The translations under genes were made by a program, and so were the position numbers. DNA of 64,000 bases, from NCBI GenBank assembly GCA_965249175.1, contig OZ252227.1:3968001-4032000 (forward strand), read 5' to 3'. This stretch comes from CAZYFH01 sp965249175. GTDB lineage: Bacteria > Acidobacteriota > Vicinamibacteria > Vicinamibacterales > UBA8438. Shown here one piece after another: positions 55,408 through 63,224 of this stretch. A model generated the notes under the pieces. That model saw nothing but the letters and a program-made list of their open reading frames with translations. It ran no database searches and was not told the origin of the DNA. Within the stretch, counting starts at the first letter, position 1; every line of letters begins with the position of its first letter.

Positions 55408-57271
55408 GCCACGTCTCGGCCACCAGCACGACGAACGCGGCGAGCAGCGCATACCACCAGTAGGACTGCTCGTTCTCCTGGCGTTCCGCGTCCTGACGTA
55501 TCGCTTCGCGGCGCGCGTCCGCCGGCGGCGGACCGGCGGGTGACCGCGGATCGAGCCGCTCAAGGAACGCCGCCTGCGCGATCGGCGCGGGATCGGACTC
55601 CCGCGGGTCCACGTTGACAACAAAACCGTGGTTGGACCCGGGCCGGGTCGCCGGACCCGGCGCCCGCGACACGCCGGGCGGGACGTCGGCCACGAGGACA
55701 TCCCGCATGCGTCGGCCGGCACCGACCAGATAGCTCGCCATCTCATGGACGAACGGCACGTAGCTCGGCCGGCGGGGGAAGTCGTTCCACGCGTTGTTCA
55801 GGTCGGTGGCGAGCACGAGCGCGCGACCCGCGCCGACGTCGTACTCGACCAGCGCCGGCGCGCCATCGTCGAACCGGGCGAGCACACGCGCACCGTCAGT
55901 CTCGACGATTGGCGCCGCGCGGTCGAACCGCACCTCGCCGAGCATCCCCACCCGCTCGCCGAATGCCCTGAAAATCGGGTGGCGAGTCTCGGTGACCGAC
56001 CAGCGTTGGCGTGCCGCCGTCGCCGTCGCCGGCTCGAACCTGAGTCGGTGTGCGTCACCCAACGTGTCGCCAACGATGGCGGGATCGAGGTGCGGTCCTG
56101 CCACGATGAGCAGACCGCCGCCCGCCGCCACGAGCTCGGCGAGGCGCGCGCGCGCACGCCGGTCCAGGCCATCGGTGGCGAGGAGCACGACACCCGTCGT
56201 GTCCTCCCAGAAGGCAGCATCGAGCGAGGACACCGCACCCGGCGACCGCGGGTCGAGCGCGAACCGGCTCCCGTTCATCCCGACGCGCAGTGCCCGATCG
56301 AGAAAGAATGCCGAGTCGTCGAGACGGCCGTCACTGACAATCGCCAGCAATCGGTCGGGCTCGGGAGCATCCAGCATCGCGTAGCGGCGGTCGTCCCAGG
56401 CGTATCCCTCGGGATCGTCGACCTCCACCACCGCCACACCGGCCGCCGGCGTGACCGCGTCGAAGACGATGTCCGTGGGTCCGGGCTCGAGAGTCACCGA
56501 GCGCCGGTCCAGGACGGTGCCGTCGACGGCCAGCGACACGAGCGCCTGCCGAGACGTCGGGGCGGCATTCAGCACGACGGTGGTGAACCCCGTCGCCGTC
56601 CGCTTGAGCGCCGTGACTGCGCGATTCGCGTGGACTGGCTCGACCGCCGCGACGTCGATCGCGACCCCGGCCGGCACGGCAACGCGGGTGTCCGCATCCC
56701 AACCGGCCCGCTGCAGGTCGGTCACGACGACGATGGTGCCCTCACGCGCGCCAATCAGCTCGCCGGCGGCGATCAGCGCGGGGCCGAATCGCGTCGCGCC
56801 GGGCGTGGCCATCAGACCTTCGGCAGCTGCCGCAGCCATCCTACGGTCGCCCGTCGGCTCCTGCATGACCTCTGCCCGATCGTCGAACGCCACGACCGCC
56901 ACGAGATGACCGGCCGGTGCAGCCGTCACCGCGTTGGCAGCGAGCACTCGCGCGCGCGCGAGCTGTCCCGGCGCCGACATGCTCAGCGACCGATCGACGG
57001 CGACCACCGTGAGTGCCCGGCCGAGGCCCGACCGATCGACGAACGGCCGCGCGAACGCCACCGCCAGCAGCACCAGCGCCGTCACGCGCAGGGCCAGGAG
57101 CAGAAGCTCACGCAGACGGCGCTGACGCGCCTCGGTGACCGGGGCGCGCTGTAGGAGCCGCACGTCGCTAAACGCGACGCGCGGGGCGCGTTCGCGCTTC
57201 CTGAGATGCAGGATGATCGGGATCGCCGCGGTGAGCGCACCCAGCAGGAACGCCGGGAACAGAAAGGACAT
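55364..57271 (-). CDS. BatA/vWA domain protein
   Basis: The 635-aa protein starts with the BatA N-terminal domain (FLFPAFLLGALTAAIPIILHLRKRER) and two helices. A vWA domain follows with MIDAS motif VVAVDRSLSMS near residue 93. The middle is a GATase-like alpha/beta region (LLIVAGPHLDPAIVGDTLG). A last helix (YWWYALLAAFVVLVAETWLAA) leaves only a short tail. That tail is encoded inside the 164-bp inverted-repeat element, so the native C terminus was probably replaced. It lies 3 nt after the DUF58 stop. Confidence 0.83.
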   Translation of the reverse strand: MSFLFPAFLLGALTAAIPIILHLRKRERAPRVAFSDVRLLQRAPVTEARQRRLRELLLLALRVTALVLLAVAFARPFVDRSGLGRALTVVAVDRSLSMSAPGQLARARVLAANAVTAAPAGHLVAVVAFDDRAEVMQEPTGDRRMAAAAAEGLMATPGATRFGPALIAAGELIGAREGTIVVVTDLQRAGWDADTRVAVPAGVAIDVAAVEPVHANRAVTALKRTATGFTTVVLNAAPTSRQALVSLAVDGTVLDRRSVTLEPGPTDIVFDAVTPAAGVAVVEVDDPEGYAWDDRRYAMLDAPEPDRLLAIVSDGRLDDSAFFLDRALRVGMNGSRFALDPRSPGAVSSLDAAFWEDTTGVVLLATDGLDRRARARLAELVAAGGGLLIVAGPHLDPAIVGDTLGDAHRLRFEPATATAARQRWSVTETRHPIFRAFGERVGMLGEVRFDRAAPIVETDGARVLARFDDGAPALVEYDVGAGRALVLATDLNNAWNDFPRRPSYVPFVHEMASYLVGAGRRMRDVLVADVPPGVSRAPGPATRPGSNHGFVVNVDPRESDPAPIAQAAFLERLDPRSPAGPPPADARREAIRQDAERQENEQSYWWYALLAAFVVLVAETWLAARGESAASHRDR

Positions 57272-57274
57272 CCC

Positions 57275-58189
57275 TCAATGCACTCGACTGCGGGTCGTGA
57301 GATACGACCGGAGCGCGACATCGAGCGGCTTCGAGGTGTCGACCAGGCAGTAGTCGATGCTGGCGAGGCGCAACTCGCGTTGGTATACGGACAGCAGATC
57401 GTGCATCGCCCGCAGATACGGCTTTCGTAGCAGCGAGGCGACCCCCGTCACCTCCGCGTCGGTCTCGAGATCGCGAAACCGCGTGGCGCGCTCGAACGGG
57501 AAGGTCAGCTCGGCGGGGTCGAGCACGTGAAAGACGATGACGTCGGTTCCACGAAACCGGAGATGGCGCAGGCCGCGAACAACGCGTTCCGGTTCGTCGA
57601 GCAGGTCCGAAATGACGACGACCATCCCCCGCCGGCCCAGTGCGTCGGCAAGGCGATTCAACGGTGTGGCGACGTTGGACCGCCGCCCAGGTCGCAGCTG
57701 GTCGAGCGCCACCAGGACTCGCCTGAGGTGACCGGGGCGGGCGCTCACTGGCACGTCCGTGATGATTGCGTCGTCGAAGGTCACGAGTCCGACCGCGTCG
57801 CGCTGCCGATGCATCAGATACGCGAGGGACGCGGCGAGATAGGCGCCGTATTCGCGCTTGGTCACGCCGTCGTCGTCTGACCGAAAGCTCATCGACCCGG
57901 ACACGTCCAGCAGGATGCGACAGTCGAGGTTGGTCTCCTCCTCGAACTTCTTGACATAGAAGCGGTCGCTCCGCCCGTAGACCTTCCAGTCGATCGTCGA
58001 CAGGGCATCGCCCGGCATGTATTGCCGATACTCGGAGAACTCGACGCTGAACCCCTTGTACGGGCTGCGATGGAGGCCGATGAGAAACCCCTCGACAACG
58101 GTGCGGGCCCTGAGCTCCATCGAGCCGATGCGGGCCACCACTTTCGGATCGAGGTAGCGGAGCTCGTTGGGACGCGCGGGTGTCACCAT
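57275..58189 (-). CDS. DUF58 family vWA-like protein
   Basis: This 304-aa protein has the DUF58 signature SVEFSEYRQYMPGDALSTIDWKVYGRSDRFYVKKFEEETN near residues 50-90 (given here in pieces: RQYMPGD, DWKVYGRSD, KKFEEE). A vWA-like MIDAS, LLDVSGSMSF, follows near 95. DUF58 proteins act with MoxR AAA+ ATPases as substrate or metal adaptors. I chose the ATG at 58189 (MVTPARPNEL); an alternative GTG at 58207 lies inside the dispersed repeat word. It follows moxR by 24 nt and precedes the BatA-vWA gene by 3 nt. Confidence 0.88.
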   Translation of the reverse strand: MVTPARPNELRYLDPKVVARIGSMELRARTVVEGFLIGLHRSPYKGFSVEFSEYRQYMPGDALSTIDWKVYGRSDRFYVKKFEEETNLDCRILLDVSGSMSFRSDDDGVTKREYGAYLAASLAYLMHRQRDAVGLVTFDDAIITDVPVSARPGHLRRVLVALDQLRPGRRSNVATPLNRLADALGRRGMVVVISDLLDEPERVVRGLRHLRFRGTDVIVFHVLDPAELTFPFERATRFRDLETDAEVTGVASLLRKPYLRAMHDLLSVYQRELRLASIDYCLVDTSKPLDVALRSYLTTRSRVH

Positions 58190-58195
58190 CGCGCG

Positions 58196-58216
58196 CGCTT
58201 TCTCCACGGGCTGCTA
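58196..58216 (-). repeat. REP-like word at the moxR stop codon
   Basis: On the minus strand TAGCAGCCCGTGGAGAAAG begins at 58216, where TAG is the moxR stop. It matches the arms of the 164-bp element at 18 of 19 positions. The GTG at 58207 within it is in frame with DUF58. Confidence 0.65.
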
Positions 58217-59224
58217 GAGGCCGCTCTGCGGCGCCGGCACCGACTCCACGAGGCGCTGGATGACCGTGTCAGCATCGATGCCCTCGGACTCGGCGTAGAA
58301 GTTGGTCACGATGCGGTGCCGCAGTGTCGGCGGCGCGAGCGCGCGAATGTCGTTGATCGAGACGTGATAGCGGCCGTGCATCAACGCGCGGGCCTTGCCG
58401 CCCAGCACGAGCGCCTGCGACGCCCGGATACCGGCCCCCCACTTGACCCACTCCCGCACGAACTTCGGCGTGTTGGCGCGCCCGGGGCGTGACGCGTCGA
58501 CGAGGCGCACCGCATAGCGGGCCACCTCATCGGCAACCACGACCTGGCGGACCAGCCGCTGGAACTCCAGGATGTCGTCGCCCGCCAGGATGCGGTCGGG
58601 CCGCGTCGTCTCGTCCGACGTGGTCGTGGTCACGACGCGGACCTCGTCATCTTCCGACAGATACGTCACGACGACGTTGAACATGAATCGCGAGAGCTGC
58701 GCCTCCGGCAGCGGATACGTACCCTCCAGCTCGATCGGGTTCTGGGTCGCGAGCACGAGGAACGGGCGTTCCAGGTCGTATGTGCGCCCCGCGGCCGTGA
58801 CGTGGTACTCCTGCATCGCCTCCAGCAGCGCCGCCTGCGTCTTGGGCGGCGTCCGGTTGATCTCGTCTGCCAGGATGATTTGCGCGAACACCGGACCCTT
58901 GACGAACGTCAGCTCGCGGTGCCCACCGGCCTCCTCGATGATCTCGGTGCCGGTGATGTCGGCAGGCATCAGATCGGGTGTGAACTGGATCCGCTTGAAC
59001 GACAGGTCGAGCACCTCGGCCAGCGTCTTGATGAGCAGCGTCTTTGCCAGCCCGGGCACCCCCGTGATGAGGCAGTGCCCGCCGGTGAAGAGCGCCGTCA
59101 GCACGAGGTCAATGACGTCCTCCTGCCCGACGATGACCTTGTGCAACTCGGCGAGGATGTCCGCCCGCCCTTGCATGACCCGTTCGGCCACGCTGGCTGT
59201 GCCCGACGTCGACTCTGTCACCAT
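58214..59224 (-). CDS. MoxR-family AAA+ ATPase
   Basis: MoxR ATPases are AAA+ chaperones that act with vWA proteins, here probably the DUF58 and BatA neighbours. The 336-aa protein has Walker A GVPGLAKTLL near residue 52, Walker B ILADEINRTPPKTQAALLEAMQE near 112, sensor 1 LATQNPIELEGTYPLPEAQ near 150, and a lid domain (RASQALVLGGKARALMHGR). I chose the ATG at 59224 (MVTESTSGT). It is the first gene after a terminator-like hairpin, so it may have its own promoter; 94 bp separate it from DUF4159. Confidence 0.93.
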   Translation of the reverse strand: MVTESTSGTASVAERVMQGRADILAELHKVIVGQEDVIDLVLTALFTGGHCLITGVPGLAKTLLIKTLAEVLDLSFKRIQFTPDLMPADITGTEIIEEAGGHRELTFVKGPVFAQIILADEINRTPPKTQAALLEAMQEYHVTAAGRTYDLERPFLVLATQNPIELEGTYPLPEAQLSRFMFNVVVTYLSEDDEVRVVTTTTSDETTRPDRILAGDDILEFQRLVRQVVVADEVARYAVRLVDASRPGRANTPKFVREWVKWGAGIRASQALVLGGKARALMHGRYHVSINDIRALAPPTLRHRIVTNFYAESEGIDADTVIQRLVESVPAPQSGL

Positions 59225-59273
59225 GCGGTCCGATAGCTCGGAGGGCCGGCGCGTTGCACGCGGCGCCGACGAG

Positions 59274-59319
59274 TAAAAGTGCACCGCCGTCGAGATACGG
59301 TCAATCGACGGCGATGCAC
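59274..59319 (-). terminator. Intrinsic-terminator-like hairpin between DUF4159 and moxR
   Basis: Arms 59319-59305 and 59293-59279 (15 bp, one mismatch) surround an 11-nt loop and are followed on the minus strand by TTTTA. The stop codon of the DUF4159 gene lies at the stem base. It should end or attenuate transcription before moxR. Confidence 0.65.
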
Positions 59320-60161
59320 TAGTGGGTCAGCGCGTAGACGACCTCGTTGATGAACATGCGATACGACTGGGCGGTGTACTGGATGTACCGGGGGTACTCC
59401 TCGGCGTTGGACCACTCCCACCCGTCACCCATGTCCGTGTTGAAGTTGGCCAGCACCATCGCCCGCCCGTCGTCGTCGAGGATGGCACGGAGGCGTGGCT
59501 CGAACCCACCCTTCTCCCACGTGACGCCGTTGAAGAACGAGCCGAGGCCGGGGATCTGAGGAAAGGCATCGAGCTGATAGAAACAGCTGAAGATGGGATG
59601 CGCTGGTGTCAGGTCGATGAGATCCCGATCGGGAAACACGCGCGCCATCTGCCGGCGGAATAGGTCCCACTCGATCGGGCCGTGAAAATCGTCGAACGTG
59701 GCGGTGCCGCCCCGGAGCAGGAACTCCCGGACGATCCCGACTTCGGCGTCCGTGAACTCGAGGTTCGCTGGCTCGACGAAGTAGATCCACGGAAGCTCCC
59801 ACAGGCGCTCGTCCGACAGCTCGAGAATGACCGGCTCGTTGACCACGACCGTCGTCACGCGGCCCATCCGACGGCTCAGATTCTGCTCAGCGGCCGGCGC
59901 GTCGATCGCCCACGGGTCGCTCCAATACGTGCGGCGGAACTGCGCGAGCCGATCGGGCGGCGTGCTGTAGCGAATCCGGGCGAACGTCCACTCGAGTCCA
60001 GTCAACGCCGCGCTGCGGATCGGATCGACCGTCTCTGCCGGCGCGAGCGGGGTGAGCGGGGTGAGCGGTTCGAGGCTGACCTGGGCCAGCGCCGCGGGCC
60101 CCAGCAACCCGGCCAGCACCGTCCCGGCGACGAGCGGCGCACGGCGCGCGCATCTGGTCAC
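59319..60161 (-). CDS. DUF4159 family secreted protein
   Basis: The 280-aa precursor has a signal peptide (LVAGTVLAGLLGPAALAQ). DUF4159 is recognisable from FARIRYSTPPD, RRTYWSDPWAIDAPAAEQN, LRGGTATFDDFHGPIEW and the acid-rich ANFNTDMGDGWEW. It has the GATase-like alpha/beta fold seen in the membrane partners downstream. A LTPLTPLAP repeat follows the signal. It overlaps the TPR gene by 4 nt (its start reads into that stop), so the two are coupled. Members often sit upstream of moxR; function is unknown. Confidence 0.83.
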   Translation of the reverse strand: MTRCARRAPLVAGTVLAGLLGPAALAQVSLEPLTPLTPLAPAETVDPIRSAALTGLEWTFARIRYSTPPDRLAQFRRTYWSDPWAIDAPAAEQNLSRRMGRVTTVVVNEPVILELSDERLWELPWIYFVEPANLEFTDAEVGIVREFLLRGGTATFDDFHGPIEWDLFRRQMARVFPDRDLIDLTPAHPIFSCFYQLDAFPQIPGLGSFFNGVTWEKGGFEPRLRAILDDDGRAMVLANFNTDMGDGWEWSNAEEYPRYIQYTAQSYRMFINEVVYALTH

Positions 60162-62716
60162 GGCCCCCCCTCGACCGCTTGCAGGAGCAACTCCTGCGCG
60201 CGCTCATAGGTGGGCGCGATCTCGAGCGCGGCCATCGCCTGACGCTTCGCCGCGTCGTACTCGCCGGACGCGATCAGGTTCTCGGCCAGATCGGAGTGGG
60301 CGCCCACACGGTCGACCGGTCCGAGCGCCAGCGCCACCTCGAGCTCGAGGGTCGCGACATCATGCCGGCCGTCGGCCATCGCAAACCGCCCCAGCGCCTG
60401 GTGCGGGATTGGGTCGAAGGGATCGATCTCGATCACCCGCTCGTAGGCGTGACGTAGACGCCTGTCCTCGCCGGCCTCTTCGGCGAGCGCCGCCAGCAAC
60501 CGCGCCGCGTCGAGCGACGTCTCATCGAAGTCGAGCAAACGCTCCAGATGTCGCATCGCGGACTCGCGGTCACCCTGCTGCTCGGCGATGCGGGCCAGGA
60601 CCCCACGCGGGCTGTCGAAACCGGTGGCCATCGGCGCGAGCTCGACCGCGCGCTCGAACGCCGCCCGCGCGTCATCGAGCTCATCCGCGGCATACAAGGC
60701 CCGTCCCAAAGCGACCTGCAGCTGATAGCTGCCTTCATGCGCCGCCGCCAACTCCCGCAGCGCAACGAGACTGTCCGCGGCGTCTGCATCCGATTCCTCC
60801 GACGCCCCATCCTGAGCCTGGGCCTCCGCATCCGACTCGCCCTCCGGCGTGTCCAGGGCTCGGCGCAGCGCGCCGAACTGGGTATCGACTGCGGTATCGA
60901 AACTCGATTGGAGCGTGTCGAAGTCGAGGCCGACGCGCGCAAGCGCCGCATCCGTCTCCAGCCCGTCGCCGTACGCGCGAATCAGCGTCTGGAGCGCCGG
61001 CTCGCCGTGCTGGTCGAGGATGTGCTCGACGAGGATCGAGGCCTGGAAATAGGCGAGCGAGATGGTGTCCGGGCGCGAGAACCCGCTATTGAGATCACGC
61101 AGCGACAGCACCTGGTCGTTGTTGAGCGCGGTCGCAAACTCCATCACCTGATCGCGACCCCACGCCGGATTCGCACGCTTCTCTTCGTACGTCGAGATGC
61201 CCTCACTCAGCCAGCGCGGCAGCCGCTGTTTCGACATCTGCAAGGTGACCACGTGCGCGATCTCGTGCCAGAGCGTCGACTGCCAGTTGAAATCGCCGGG
61301 CGGCCGCGCGCGCGGCGAATCCATCGTGACCACGCTGCCGAAACAGGCGCCGAGCGCGCCAATCATGCCGGGAAGCCCGAGGTTGCGGACCGCGAAATCG
61401 TCGTGTCGGGGAAAGATCTCGATCAAAATCGGGCCCTGGACCGTCATCGCGTATCGGGCCGACAGCGTGTCGATCGCCTCCTGGGCGAGGGTCAGGACAT
61501 ATTCTTTCAGCGCGGGCGCCTCGTCAGGATGCAAGCGCAGGATCACGTCCCCGCGCTCGAACGTCTCGAACTCGCCAAGCGTGTCCATCAATCCCAGCAG
61601 GTTGAAGGTCACGACGTCGAACGGGTCGTCGGCAAACGACCGATCGAGTGCAGCGCGCGCCGCGGGCTCGTCACCGGTACGTAGCAGGTGCAGGCCGAGC
61701 TCGGCATGCGCGCGTGTGTTGCCCGGGTCGAGCGCGACCGCCCGGCGCACGAGCGCGGCCGCCTCGGGAAACCGGTAGGCGCCAGCCGCGCGCGCGCCGG
61801 CAATGCGGTAGACCTCACCGTAGACCGGATTAATCGCCAGCACGCGGGCAACCTCCGCCTCGAAGTCATCGGTGCGGTCTTCGAGGTAGGCGACGGCCGC
61901 GAGCAGTGCCCGCGCCTCGAGGCTCTGCGAGTTGATGGCCAGCGCCCGGTCGATTGCCTCGCGGGCTGCGTCACGGCTGCGGTCGTCGAGCTCCATCTCC
62001 GCGATGAGGAGGTGCGCGGCCGTGCTGTTGGGGTCGATCGCCAGCGCGCGCTCCGCCGATTGCCGCGCGAGGGGCGGATTCTCATTCATCAGGGCCCGCG
62101 CCATGCCGAGATGGGCCGGCGACCACTCGTCGTCGATCGTCAGCGCGTCCTGAAACGAGCGCAGCGCATCGGACTGGTTGTATTTCTCGAGGAACAGCTC
62201 GGCCCACGTCGTATGGGTCTCGGCATCGGAGAGCGAGGCCTGCGCGGCCGCGCGCAGAAACGAGTTGGCCTGTCGGTACTCACCCAGCGCGCGTGCGGCC
62301 AGCCCCCCCCGGTAGTGATCGAGCGTGTCCGGCGAGCCACCGCCCTTCGACATCACCGCGTCGAGATACGGTCGGGCCTCCGTCGCGCGACCGAGCGACG
62401 CCAGCAGCAATCCGAGCTCCAATCCTGCGGCGCTCGATCGGTCTCCCTGCGCGACCGGAGTGAGGACGGATTCCGCCTCCTCATATTGCCCGCGCGCGAT
62501 CAGCAAGCGCGCGCGGAGCGCGGCCGCCGACGGATCGCTGGCGTCGCGGGAGGCGGCAAGTGCTTCGGCGTCGTCTACCGCGCCGTGCGCGATCGCGCGC
62601 GTGGCGTCCTGGTGGAACTCCTGCTCTTCAGCAGGTGTGTAGGGCTGCGCGCGAGCCGGCGCAGGGACGAGCCAGACGACGGCGAGAACGCCGGCGGCCG
62701 CCGGAAGAACCCTCAC
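60158..62716 (-). CDS. TPR protein with peptidase MA-type metalloprotease domain
   Basis: The 852-aa precursor has a signal peptide (VLAVVWLVPAPARAQ). TPR units fill about residues 30-375 and 640-850. Between them lies a gluzincin-type peptidase with zinc motif LWHEIAHVVTLQ near residue 487 and LPRWLSEGISTYEEKR downstream, where the Glu of SEG is the third ligand. An acidic linker with Asp/Glu/Ala repeats separates the second TPR block. The likely role is periplasmic proteolysis guided by TPR contacts. The GTG at 62716 starts 6 nt after a TATAAT box. Confidence 0.83.
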   Translation of the reverse strand: MRVLPAAAGVLAVVWLVPAPARAQPYTPAEEQEFHQDATRAIAHGAVDDAEALAASRDASDPSAAALRARLLIARGQYEEAESVLTPVAQGDRSSAAGLELGLLLASLGRATEARPYLDAVMSKGGGSPDTLDHYRGGLAARALGEYRQANSFLRAAAQASLSDAETHTTWAELFLEKYNQSDALRSFQDALTIDDEWSPAHLGMARALMNENPPLARQSAERALAIDPNSTAAHLLIAEMELDDRSRDAAREAIDRALAINSQSLEARALLAAVAYLEDRTDDFEAEVARVLAINPVYGEVYRIAGARAAGAYRFPEAAALVRRAVALDPGNTRAHAELGLHLLRTGDEPAARAALDRSFADDPFDVVTFNLLGLMDTLGEFETFERGDVILRLHPDEAPALKEYVLTLAQEAIDTLSARYAMTVQGPILIEIFPRHDDFAVRNLGLPGMIGALGACFGSVVTMDSPRARPPGDFNWQSTLWHEIAHVVTLQMSKQRLPRWLSEGISTYEEKRANPAWGRDQVMEFATALNNDQVLSLRDLNSGFSRPDTISLAYFQASILVEHILDQHGEPALQTLIRAYGDGLETDAALARVGLDFDTLQSSFDTAVDTQFGALRRALDTPEGESDAEAQAQDGASEESDADAADSLVALRELAAAHEGSYQLQVALGRALYAADELDDARAAFERAVELAPMATGFDSPRGVLARIAEQQGDRESAMRHLERLLDFDETSLDAARLLAALAEEAGEDRRLRHAYERVIEIDPFDPIPHQALGRFAMADGRHDVATLELEVALALGPVDRVGAHSDLAENLIASGEYDAAKRQAMAALEIAPTYERAQELLLQAVEGGP

Positions 62717-62728
62717 CAGCCGATTATA
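62714..62728 (-). promoter_or_regulatory. TATAAT box 6 nt before the TPR gene start
   Basis: TATAAT at 62728-62723 on the minus strand overlaps the TAA stop of the methyltransferase gene and sits 6 nt before the GTG at 62716. No ribosome site fits, so a leaderless message is likely. This would start transcription of the TPR-DUF4159-moxR module. Confidence 0.45.
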
Positions 62729-63224
62729 GACCGAGGGCTTTCCGCTCGACGCCGATGCGGCGCCAGATCAGCGCGCCAAACCCCGCGATCGCCGCCGGGC
62801 CCGTGAGCCACGCCGACATCATGATCGCCATCCCCCCCAGTTCGCCGACGACCGCCACGTAGTTTGGGTGGGCCATCCATCGATAGGGTCCGCCATGGAC
62901 GCGTGAGGCGCCGGGCGGCACCAGGACGCGAAACGTCCACCGGTCACCGAGCGTGGCAATCGCCCAGTACTTCAGTCCCTTGGCGGCGACGAGGATGACG
63001 GCCCCGATGAGCAATGCCACCGATGCCGAGACACCCGTGACGCCGCCCTCGAGCGCCATCGCCAGAAAGCAGGCCGGATAGGCCACCTGCATCGGCCGGT
63101 AGACGTCACCCGGCGGGTCGCTCGCTCCACGTGCCAGCAACGCGCGCGCCAGGCGGCGCGACCGCCGGCTTTCTCCGACCATGGCCAGGCCGACCGCCGC
63201 GAGCGTGGCCAGCGCAATCATCAT
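62724..63224 (-). CDS. Isoprenylcysteine methyltransferase (ICMT)-family protein
   Basis: The 166-aa membrane protein has four or five hydrophobic helices and the ICMT/SAM motif RWMAHPNYVAVVGE near residue 121, with VHGGPYRWM before it. In Streptomyces the related SrsB methylates phenolic lipids made by a type III polyketide synthase. The ATG at 63224 is followed by a second ATG and overlaps the stop of the FAD gene by 4 nt (ATGA). Acting on a small lipid rather than a protein is inferred from this pairing. Confidence 0.78.
   Translation of the reverse strand: MMIALATLAAVGLAMVGESRRSRRLARALLARGASDPPGDVYRPMQVAYPACFLAMALEGGVTGVSASVALLIGAVILVAAKGLKYWAIATLGDRWTFRVLVPPGASRVHGGPYRWMAHPNYVAVVGELGGMAIMMSAWLTGPAAIAGFGALIWRRIGVERKALGL

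Noticed and set aside
54685..55617. Plus-strand open frame through the 164-bp element
   Set aside because: It crosses an inverted-repeat element and is antisense to DUF4175 and BatA; no homologous feature.
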